Positions 54,392-61,646 of a DNA stretch of 64,000 nt are shown here, piece by piece. Made by a program: the position numbers and the translations under genes. The first letter of the stretch is position 1. The number at the start of each line of letters is the position of its first letter. The stretch covers positions 1 through 64,000 of the forward strand of contig JABABM010000012.1 in the NCBI GenBank assembly GCA_014238205.1, in the 5' to 3' direction. The notes beneath the pieces were generated by a model. That model saw nothing but the letters and a program-made list of their open reading frames with translations. It did not search any database and was not told the origin of the DNA. Source of the DNA: Phycisphaerales bacterium. GTDB lineage: Bacteria > Planctomycetota > Phycisphaerae > Phycisphaerales > SM1A02.

Positions 54392-55294
54392 ATGCTCCAG
54401 CACTTCGATGAACGCAATGCCGATCTCCTGGTCAACGTCAATGGGGAATTGCTGCATCGTGACGTGGCGGGAATCAGCCCCTTCGATTCCGCCGTCCAGG
54501 GTGGTGATGCCGTCTGGGAAGGTCTTCGCGTGTACCAGGGGCGGATCTTCCGGCTCCAGGAGCATCTTGATCGACTGAGACGATCAGCCGAGGCCCTTTC
54601 ATTTGAAACGATCCCCGAAGATGCGTTCATCATCGATCAACTGCGGCAGACGCTTGAAGCCAATGCCATGCGTGATGGAGTTCATGTGAGGCTGACTCTT
54701 ACACGTGGAGTCAAGATCACCTCGGGGATGGATCCTCGCCTGAACCAGTCCGGGCCCACCTTGATCGTGCTTGCCGAGTACAAGGCGCCCGTCTACGACA
54801 CGAGCGGGCTGACCCTGAACACCAGTTCGCTTCGCCGATTTCCGCCCCACATGCTCAACCAGAACATTCACAGCTGCAACATCCTCCAGTCGATTCTCGC
54901 CAAGATCGAGGCGACCGCCGGTGGGGCGGACGATGCGCTCATGCTCGATGAGCATGGCTTCCTCGCCGAGACGAATGCGACGCATGTCTTCATCGTGAAG
55001 GATGGTGTCGTCATGACCTCGACGACGACCTCCTGCCCGGAGGGTGTGACCCGCGGCGTCGTACTTGAGATCTGTGCAGCCGAGGAGATCCCTCACGAGG
55101 CCCGCGACATCACGCTCGAGGAAGTGCATGGAGCCGACGAAGTCTTCTGCACGGGCACGATGGGCGAACTGGCCGGTGTCACCCGTGTCGACGAACACGT
55201 CATCGGCGATGGCGAGACCGGCGCCATGACGAAGCGACTCTCCGGGATGTACATGGACAGGACCAGCCGCGAGGGTCAGCAGGTCATCGATTGA
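54392..55294 (+). CDS. Class IV aminotransferase-like protein, catalytic Lys apparently replaced
   Basis: A 300-residue protein with the fold of branched-chain/D-amino acid aminotransferases: FDSAVQGGDAVWEGLRVYQG, LFAE-like region, GADDALMLDEHGFLAETNAT and FCTGTMGELAGVTRVD. The segment that normally carries the PLP lysine (I-K-S-x-N in DAAT, K-x-L-N in ADC lyase) reads NQNIHSCNILQSILAK, with His at the Lys position; an alternative alignment could shift it. It converges on xylulokinase, overlapping by 19 bases. Possible roles: a relative with altered cofactor use, or a transaminase using a displaced lysine. Confidence 0.82.
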   Translation: MLQHFDERNADLLVNVNGELLHRDVAGISPFDSAVQGGDAVWEGLRVYQGRIFRLQEHLDRLRRSAEALSFETIPEDAFIIDQLRQTLEANAMRDGVHVRLTLTRGVKITSGMDPRLNQSGPTLIVLAEYKAPVYDTSGLTLNTSSLRRFPPHMLNQNIHSCNILQSILAKIEATAGGADDALMLDEHGFLAETNATHVFIVKDGVVMTSTTTSCPEGVTRGVVLEICAAEEIPHEARDITLEEVHGADEVFCTGTMGELAGVTRVDEHVIGDGETGAMTKRLSGMYMDRTSREGQQVID

Positions 55295-56790
55295 TCAGAG
55301 AGTCGGTGCATGGCAGGCGCCAGTTCTGGATACAGGGTCTTCCAGGTTGAACGGGCCTGCTTGAAGCAGCGTTCTCCCGGTTCGCATGTTCCAGTGACAT
55401 GGACAAGCGTATCCGCAGCAGCCTGGGCATCGGCAACAGTCCCGGCCCCGATGGATGCCAGCATTGCGGCTCCATATGCGGTGGCGTCGGGCTCGTTGAC
55501 CATTTCAACCGTTACCTGAAACACATCGGCGAGCATTTGCATCCATGTCTCGTTTCGCGATGCCCCTCCGGCGACACGTATGGTCTCGGTTGCATGACCT
55601 GCATGACGAAGGAGGTCAAGCATGTCTGCAAGTCCGAACGAGATTCCCTCCAGTACAGCCCTGGTCATGTGGCGTTGGTCATGTCGACTTGCCAGACCGA
55701 TGAAGGCGCCTCGTGCATGTGGATCATTGTGGGGGGTACGCTCGCCATTGAGATAGGGGAGGAAACAGAGTCCCTCCGCGCCGGGGGGGAGATGTGACGC
55801 CTCACTGACAAGCTCATCGAACCCTGCTGCGTCATCATGTCTTCCAACGATATTTCTCCACCACTCCAGGCATCCGCCTGCAGAGAGCATGCAGCCCATC
55901 ACGTGCCAACGATCCCGAGCGGCGTGGCAGAAACCATGCAGGGTGCCTGAGGGGTCTTGGGGGGGAGTATCTGACTGGGCGAATACAACGCCCGAGGTTC
56001 CGATGGTCATGCTGACAAGGCCTTCCCGTGTCACGCCGCAGGCGAGGCCTGCAGCGGCCTGGTCTCCAGCTCCGGCAACAACCGGGATGCCTTCGGGCAG
56101 CCCTGTGGCTGCTGCGCCCAGGGCGTTGATGGCCCCGACGACTTCGCTTGATTCCTGTACGGGCGGCAGCCACGAGGGATTCACCCCTGTTGAGTTGCAC
56201 ATGGTCTCCGACCAGTTCCTGGACGAGAGATCAAGCCATGAGGTGCCTGACGCATCGGTTGCATCCATGACCCGTGTACCTGTGGCCTTGAACAGGACGT
56301 GGTCCTTGGGAAGGCAGATATGGGCGATCCGCGAAGCAATGTCAGGCTCATGCTCCTGTACCCAGAGGAGCTTCGGTGCAGTAAAGCTGGTCAAGACCGG
56401 CTTGCCTGTGATGGAGATGCAGGTCTCCCGCCCGATTTGATCATGGACTTTCTCACATTGGGAGACAGTCCGCTGGTCATTCCAGAGGATGGCAGGCCTG
56501 AGCACGTTTCCATCCTCATCATGAAGCACGAGGCCGTGCATCTGGCCGGCAAAGGCGACAGCCTTGATTGCGAGGGGGTCATCGAGTCTCTCGACGAGGC
56601 GACGGATTGCACTGGACGTGGTATTCCACCAGGTATCCGGGTCCTGCTCGGACCAGCCCGAATGCGGGCTGCTGCTCGACCACGCGCCTTGTTCTCGAGA
56701 CAAGACTGTGCCTGTCGTGGCATCGACAAGCAGGGCGCGGACACCGCCGGTGCCTATATCGACGCCGAGAACATGGACGGGGGAGGTCAC
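55276..56790 (-). CDS. xylB: Xylulokinase (FGGY family carbohydrate kinase)
   Basis: A 504-residue FGGY kinase. [20 protein letters not shown] binds [23 protein letters not shown] and [10 protein letters not shown] are the xylulokinase signature; [14 protein letters not shown] and [20 protein letters not shown] complete the second domain. It phosphorylates xylulose or a related ketose. The GTG at 56790 is chosen because the conserved fold begins about five residues later; the open frame above it is antisense to the divergent isomerase gene. The SD is weak. It faces the isomerase operon across 82 bases. Confidence 0.9.
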   Translation of the reverse strand: MTSPVHVLGVDIGTGGVRALLVDATTGTVLSREQGAWSSSSPHSGWSEQDPDTWWNTTSSAIRRLVERLDDPLAIKAVAFAGQMHGLVLHDEDGNVLRPAILWNDQRTVSQCEKVHDQIGRETCISITGKPVLTSFTAPKLLWVQEHEPDIASRIAHICLPKDHVLFKATGTRVMDATDASGTSWLDLSSRNWSETMCNSTGVNPSWLPPVQESSEVVGAINALGAAATGLPEGIPVVAGAGDQAAAGLACGVTREGLVSMTIGTSGVVFAQSDTPPQDPSGTLHGFCHAARDRWHVMGCMLSAGGCLEWWRNIVGRHDDAAGFDELVSEASHLPPGAEGLCFLPYLNGERTPHNDPHARGAFIGLASRHDQRHMTRAVLEGISFGLADMLDLLRHAGHATETIRVAGGASRNETWMQMLADVFQVTVEMVNEPDATAYGAAMLASIGAGTVADAQAAADTLVHVTGTCEPGERCFKQARSTWKTLYPELAPAMHRLSDQSMTC

Positions 56791-56872
56791 ATCACCATCA
56801 TCGAGGAGGCAGCGATGCCTGTCGAGTGGGGGGCTGGCCTGTAGGATGCACCCTGAGAAGGAGGCATCCGCC

Positions 56873-57871
56873 ATGCATCGACCAGTTACGCTCTTCACCG
56901 GCCAATGGGCCGACCTGTCCCTCGAGGAAATGGCCGCAATCGGGGCTCGCCTCGGATACGACGGCCTGGAACTTGCCTGCTGGGGAGACCATTTCGACGT
57001 CAGTCTCGCCATGTCTGATGATGGCTACTGCCAGGGCCGTCATGACCTGCTGGCGAAGCATGACCTGAAGTGCTGGTCGATCTCAACGCATCTTGTCGGC
57101 CAGGCGGTCTGTGATCGGATTGATGAACGACATCACCAGATCCTGCCCGACCATGTATGGGGACAAGGTGATGCTGAAGGCGTACGTGAGCGTGCAGCAG
57201 AGGAGATGAAGAACACCGCGCGTGCAGCTGCAAAGCTGGGTGTTCCGGTCGTGAATGGGTTTACGGGCAGTTCCATCTGGCCCGACTGGTATTTCTTTCC
57301 TCCTACGAGTCAAGACCAGGTCAGCAAGGGATTCGATGACTTCGCACATCGATGGGGACCAATACTCGATGTGTTCAGTGAAGTAGGTGTGAAGTTCGCG
57401 CTCGAAGTGCACCCGGCCGAAATCGCCTATGACATCTACAGCACACAGATGGCTCTTGAGGCCATCGGGCACCACGATGCATTCTGTTTCAACTTCGATC
57501 CCAGCCACCTGCTCTGGCAGGGTGTTGACCCGGTCAAGTTCATTGACATGTTCGGAGACCGAATTGTCCATGCGCACATGAAGGACGTGACCGTCAACCA
57601 CGACGGCGTGGCAGGTATTCTTGGATCACATCTTCCATTCGGCGATCACAGGCGAGGGTGGGACTTCAGGAGCGTAGGCCGTGGAGATGTCGATTTCGAC
57701 GGGATCATCCGTGCACTCAATCGCGTGGGATACGAGGGGCCACTTTCCGTTGAATGGGAAGACCCGCACATGCATCGTGAACATGGAGCAATGGAATCGT
57801 GCGAGTACGTTCGATCCATTGCCTTCCGTACATCCAATGTCGCCCACGATGATGCCTTCCAGAAGGCGTAA
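56873..57871 (+). CDS. Sugar phosphate isomerase/epimerase family TIM-barrel protein
   Basis: A 332-residue xylose-isomerase-like TIM barrel. [17 protein letters not shown]-like opening, [53 protein letters not shown] and a late [15 protein letters not shown] give the metal-binding Glu/Asp/His/Glu set. Members isomerise or epimerise sugars, or eliminate on 3-keto-sugars. GGAGG lies 8 bases before the ATG at 56873. It is first of a three-gene operon, 26 bases ahead of the dehydrogenase. Confidence 0.9.
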   Translation: MHRPVTLFTGQWADLSLEEMAAIGARLGYDGLELACWGDHFDVSLAMSDDGYCQGRHDLLAKHDLKCWSISTHLVGQAVCDRIDERHHQILPDHVWGQGDAEGVRERAAEEMKNTARAAAKLGVPVVNGFTGSSIWPDWYFFPPTSQDQVSKGFDDFAHRWGPILDVFSEVGVKFALEVHPAEIAYDIYSTQMALEAIGHHDAFCFNFDPSHLLWQGVDPVKFIDMFGDRIVHAHMKDVTVNHDGVAGILGSHLPFGDHRRGWDFRSVGRGDVDFDGIIRALNRVGYEGPLSVEWEDPHMHREHGAMESCEYVRSIAFRTSNVAHDDAFQKA

Positions 57872-57897
57872 GCGAATGTCCAGGAGGAGTACTTGAC

Positions 57898-59061
57898 GTG
57901 AGCAATGGCGATCGACCACTACGAATGGGGATGGTTGGCGGTGGGCGGGACGCCTTCATCGGCGAAATCCATCGAGCGGCAGCCCGCCTTGATGGCCAGA
58001 TCGACTTCGTGGCAGGGGCACTGTCCTCTTCCCCGGAGAAATCCGTCGAAAGTGGTCGAGATCTTCGCCTGGCAGAAGATCGATGCTATCCGACCTGGGA
58101 AGCCATGTTGGAAGGGGAACTCGCTCGCCCGGAGGGTGATCGGATCGACTTCATCTCGATCGTCACGCCGAACCACGTCCACTACCCCGTTGCGAGGGCC
58201 TTTGTCGATGCGGGTATTCATGTCGTGTGCGACAAGCCGATGACGCTGACCGTGGATGAAGCCGAGGATCTTGCATCGCTCGTCAAGCAACGGGGGGTCG
58301 TTTTCTGCGTGACGTACAACTATTCTGGGTACCCGATGGTTCGGCAGGCCCGGCATCTTGTCCGTGGGGGTGCCATCGGAGATGTTCGCAAGGTGATCGT
58401 CGAGTACAACCAGGGATGGTTGGCAACTGAACTGGAGTCGACTGGACAGAAACAAGCGGATTGGCGGACTGATCCAGCCAGGGCAGGAGCAGGTGGAGCA
58501 ATCGGGGACATCGGATCCCACGCCGAGCAGTTGATCTCCAATGTCACTGGCTTGCACATCGACACCCTCTGCGCCGACCTGAGCAGTTTCATCGAGGGGC
58601 GGCGGCTTGACGATGATGCAAATGTACTGCTTCGTTTCGATGGTGGGGCTCGGGGCATTCTGACTGCTTCGCAGGTCTGCATTGGAAGCCTGAATGACCT
58701 TCGACTCCGGGTCTGGGGCACGACTGGTGGTCTGACCTGGCACCAGGAAGAGCCCAACTCGCTTCGCCTGACGTCCCTCGACGGCCCGGACACGGTGCAT
58801 CACAGGGGGGGGCTGGGCCTCTGCGAGGAGGCAGTCAATGGAACTCGCCTGCCTGGAGGTCACCCGGAAGCCTTCATCGAAGCCTTTGCCAATGTCTACC
58901 TGGGGGCGGTACGGGCCATGCGAGAGGGACGAGATGATGGCGCGGCGTTCTGCTACCCGGATGTCCAGGAAGGTCTCCGAGGCATGCGTTTCATTGATGC
59001 AGTGGTCCGGAGTTCCAAGGAAGATTGCGCCTGGGCGTCGCCTGCGGGGCAGGAAGCATGA
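57898..59061 (+). CDS. Gfo/Idh/MocA family oxidoreductase
   Basis: A 387-residue NAD(P)-dependent dehydrogenase. The Rossmann loop is [17 protein letters not shown], the catalytic-region motif [18 protein letters not shown] carries the conserved Lys of the E-K-P motif (here D-K-P), and [19 protein letters not shown] follows the HxxD-type active site. These enzymes oxidise sugar or inositol hydroxyls, often at C3. The GTG at 57898 has AGGAGG upstream. Its stop overlaps the next gene's start (ATGA). Confidence 0.92.
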   Translation: MSNGDRPLRMGMVGGGRDAFIGEIHRAAARLDGQIDFVAGALSSSPEKSVESGRDLRLAEDRCYPTWEAMLEGELARPEGDRIDFISIVTPNHVHYPVARAFVDAGIHVVCDKPMTLTVDEAEDLASLVKQRGVVFCVTYNYSGYPMVRQARHLVRGGAIGDVRKVIVEYNQGWLATELESTGQKQADWRTDPARAGAGGAIGDIGSHAEQLISNVTGLHIDTLCADLSSFIEGRRLDDDANVLLRFDGGARGILTASQVCIGSLNDLRLRVWGTTGGLTWHQEEPNSLRLTSLDGPDTVHHRGGLGLCEEAVNGTRLPGGHPEAFIEAFANVYLGAVRAMREGRDDGAAFCYPDVQEGLRGMRFIDAVVRSSKEDCAWASPAGQEA

Positions 59062-60437
59062 ACTGGTTGTTCCTGGCATCGATCGTGCTGTGTCAATCTC
59101 CAGCAGAAGTTCCAGGAACTCAGGATGACCAGCCTCGTGTCCTCGTCTTTTCAAAGACGGATGGATTTCGCCATGGCTCGATCGAGCTGGGAGTCAAGGC
59201 CCTGAAGTCCATCGGCGAGACCGAGTTCAGGGTCGATCACACCGAGGATTCCTCGCGTTTCAATGCGGACGATCTTGCCGCGTTTGGCGCCGTGGTCTTC
59301 CTGAACACGACTCAGGATGTGCTCGATGCTGCCCAGCAGCAGGCCTTCATCGATTGGTACCGGGACGGCGGTGGGTACGTGGGAATACATGCTGCAGCAG
59401 ATACCGAGTATGAGTGGCCCTGGTACGGCCAACTCATGGGCGCCTGGTTCAAGAGCCACCCTGCAGTGCAGGAGGCGGACGTGATTGTCGAGGATTCCAC
59501 GCACCCGGCCATGTCACATCTGCCACGGGTCTGGACATGTACGGATGAGTGGTATGACTACACCGCATCGCCTCGTGGTTCCGTGCGGGTGCTGGCCCGT
59601 CTCGATCACGAAACCTACGAGGGCGAGGGGATGGAAGGTGATCACCCGATCATCTGGTGCCATGCATTTGACGGAGGAACGGCGTTCTACACGGGCCGTG
59701 GGCACACGGATGCCAGTTTTGCCGAGCCGGCGTTCCGTACGCACCTGAAGGAGGCCATCCTGTGGGTGCTCGACGATGGGTGGATCGACCTCGTGCCGGA
59801 GCAGGGACTTTCCGGGTGGAGCGGCACGACTGGCTGGGGCAACGTGCACCGAGTCATTCCCAATGAGCAGGACCGGAGAGATTTCCTGTCAGTTGCAGCG
59901 GGTGCTTCGAAGCCTCCGGAGGTGCTCGTCAATCATGGAGAAGGGAACCCGGGCGACCTGGTGTCCGAGATTGAGTTCGGTGACGTTGAGGTCCACGTGG
60001 AGTTCATGGTCCCTGAGGGGAGCAACTCCGGTGTCTACCTGCAGGGTCGTTACGAGATCCAGATCCTCGACAGCCATGGCAAGGGCCATCCCCGGCACGA
60101 TGACTGCGGCGGCATCTACCAGCGATGGGATGACAATCGAGATCCTCGAGGATACGAGGGCCATCCGCCGCGAGAGAATGCAGCCAGGCCACCTTTTCAA
60201 TGGCAGAGTTACGACATCGTCTTCCGGGGGCCTCGGTTCGATACCGACGGGAACAAGATAGGCAATGCACGGTTCGAGAAGGTGATGCACAACGGAATCG
60301 TGGTGCATGAAGACGTCGAGTTGACAGGGCCGACTCGCGGGGGGTTCACGGGTGAAGTTGCCGAGGGTCCACTGAGGCTGCAGGGGGACCATGGTCCCAT
60401 CGCCTACAGGAATGTCAGGGTGCGGCGGATCGACTGA
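59058..60437 (+). CDS. ThuA-like plus DUF1080 (3-keto-disaccharide hydrolase fold) protein
   Basis: A 459-residue protein with a signal-like start ([16 protein letters not shown]). Residues about 35-240 are a ThuA-like/type 1 glutamine amidotransferase fold ([35 protein letters not shown]). Residues about 250-457 are a DUF1080 domain ([35 protein letters not shown]), a concanavalin-like fold now linked to 3-keto-glycoside hydrolysis. The start overlaps the dehydrogenase stop. It probably acts in the periplasm on the same sugar route. Confidence 0.9.
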   Translation: MNWLFLASIVLCQSPAEVPGTQDDQPRVLVFSKTDGFRHGSIELGVKALKSIGETEFRVDHTEDSSRFNADDLAAFGAVVFLNTTQDVLDAAQQQAFIDWYRDGGGYVGIHAAADTEYEWPWYGQLMGAWFKSHPAVQEADVIVEDSTHPAMSHLPRVWTCTDEWYDYTASPRGSVRVLARLDHETYEGEGMEGDHPIIWCHAFDGGTAFYTGRGHTDASFAEPAFRTHLKEAILWVLDDGWIDLVPEQGLSGWSGTTGWGNVHRVIPNEQDRRDFLSVAAGASKPPEVLVNHGEGNPGDLVSEIEFGDVEVHVEFMVPEGSNSGVYLQGRYEIQILDSHGKGHPRHDDCGGIYQRWDDNRDPRGYEGHPPRENAARPPFQWQSYDIVFRGPRFDTDGNKIGNARFEKVMHNGIVVHEDVELTGPTRGGFTGEVAEGPLRLQGDHGPIAYRNVRVRRID

Positions 60438-61394
60438 TCAACCAGGGCAGGTTCCCCAGTCCTGGATGACCAGGAGCAGGTCGTTGACGTCTACGACGGT
60501 GTCGCCATTGATGTCCTCGATGCAGACGCACGATCCCCATGCGCTGATGATGGACAGCAGGTCGTCGATTCCGACCAGACCATCGGCATTGATGTCATCC
60601 TCGCAGACGGGGCACCATTTGTTTCCGCCATTGTCACTCCATGCTCCAACAATGTGGTCCGGGATGCTGTTGCAGAAATCGGAGGCGGAGACCTGTGCGT
60701 CACTGCAGGAGCATCCAAGATAGATCGCGCCCCCGCGGATGTCTGCGGTGTTGCCCTCGAAGATGCAGTCATCGTGTACGCCGGTGCTGTCATTGCCGTA
60801 GGCGATGGCCCCGCCGAAGTCATTGGTGTGATTCGTGAAGAACTGGCAGTTGGTGAATGAGGGGAAGGAGTTGTCGTGAATCCGAACGCCGCCACCATTC
60901 GAGAGGGACGTGTTGTTCTGGAAGGTGCAATCCTCGATGACCGGTGATCCGAGGGCGATATGCATTCCCGCGCCGAAATCAGCATTGCAGTTCTCAATGA
61001 TGCAGTTCCGAATCGTCGGACTGCTTTCAAATACAAAGATCCCTCCGCCGACATTCGAGCCCAGGTAGGGGAGTCCAATGCTGCCCGTCAGGGTGAATCC
61101 CTCGAGCACGGCGGCAGTCGTTTCCCTGTTCCTGAACTGGACAGCGGTTCGATCGCCGATGATGCGTGTCTTCCCGGGGCCTTCCACGGAAACAATGGAG
61201 ATATCCTTGCCGGCGTAGTTCACGGCTTCTTCCCAGGTTCCCGGTTCCACGAGGATCGTGTCCCCGGGCTCGGAAGCCAGTACGGCATCCGAGATGCTGG
61301 GGTAGCTGCCGGGGACAGTCAAGACGGCTGCATTCGACAGGCCTGCCAGTCCAAGCCCCAGGAGAGCTGCAAGGATGGTCGTTTTCATGCTCAT
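60438..61394 (-). CDS. Secreted beta-helix protein with paired dockerin-like modules
   Basis: A 318-residue protein: a signal peptide (TTILAALLGLGLAGLSNA), VPGSYPSISDAVLASEPGDT, and about six beta-helix coils with SPTIRNCIIENC and SPVIEDCTFQNNTS. It ends with two EF-hand-like units (DINADGLVGIDDLLSIISAW and DINGDTVVDVNDLLLVIQDW) and TCPG. Its stop abuts the ThuA gene stop, with no base between. It is divergent from the C25 protease gene. An ATG at 61388 is an alternative start. Confidence 0.85.
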   Translation of the reverse strand: MSMKTTILAALLGLGLAGLSNAAVLTVPGSYPSISDAVLASEPGDTILVEPGTWEEAVNYAGKDISIVSVEGPGKTRIIGDRTAVQFRNRETTAAVLEGFTLTGSIGLPYLGSNVGGGIFVFESSPTIRNCIIENCNADFGAGMHIALGSPVIEDCTFQNNTSLSNGGGVRIHDNSFPSFTNCQFFTNHTNDFGGAIAYGNDSTGVHDDCIFEGNTADIRGGAIYLGCSCSDAQVSASDFCNSIPDHIVGAWSDNGGNKWCPVCEDDINADGLVGIDDLLSIISAWGSCVCIEDINGDTVVDVNDLLLVIQDWGTCPG

Positions 61395-61566
61395 TGTCGG
61401 TACTTTACCAGAGAGGATTGCTCCGCTTATTCACAGTATGCAGGTTGCATCGACATCTGACAGCCATGGAAGCCGTGTTTGGCATCAAAAAATCCCCCTG
61501 AGCCCCTTTAGTGGCCTTCAGGGCTCTTTAAAGGCGGGTTTCTCCTTGCTTAGAGCCCTGTAGGGG

Positions 61567-61581
61567 ATACTCTCAGAGTAT
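61567..61581. promoter_or_regulatory. Palindrome upstream of the C25 protease, possible operator
   Basis: ATACTC-TCA-GAGTAT is a perfect 6+6 inverted repeat located 11 bases upstream of a possible -35 box, in the 252-base divergent interval between the beta-helix gene and the C25 protease gene. It could bind a dimeric regulator. A longer imperfect hairpin (GAGCCC near 61500, GGGCTC near 61527) is also in the interval. No regulator gene is adjacent. Confidence 0.35.
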
Positions 61582-61591
61582 GCTGAACGTG

Positions 61592-61620
61592 TTGTGCCGG
61601 GGGCTGTGCACATTTGATTT
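61592..61620 (+). promoter_or_regulatory. Possible promoter of the C25 protease gene
   Basis: TTGTGC (61592-61597), a 17-base spacer and TGATTT (61615-61620) share the TTGT-N17-TG layout of the beta-helix promoters. The SD GGGAGAG and the GTG at 61647 follow. The -10 match is poor, so this is tentative. Confidence 0.35.
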
Positions 61621-61646
61621 AGCCATGAACCTGAGGGAGAGAACCC

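Noticed and set aside
57919-59154. A 411-codon minus-strand open frame
   Set aside because: It is antisense to the well-supported Gfo/Idh/MocA gene and has no recognisable motif.
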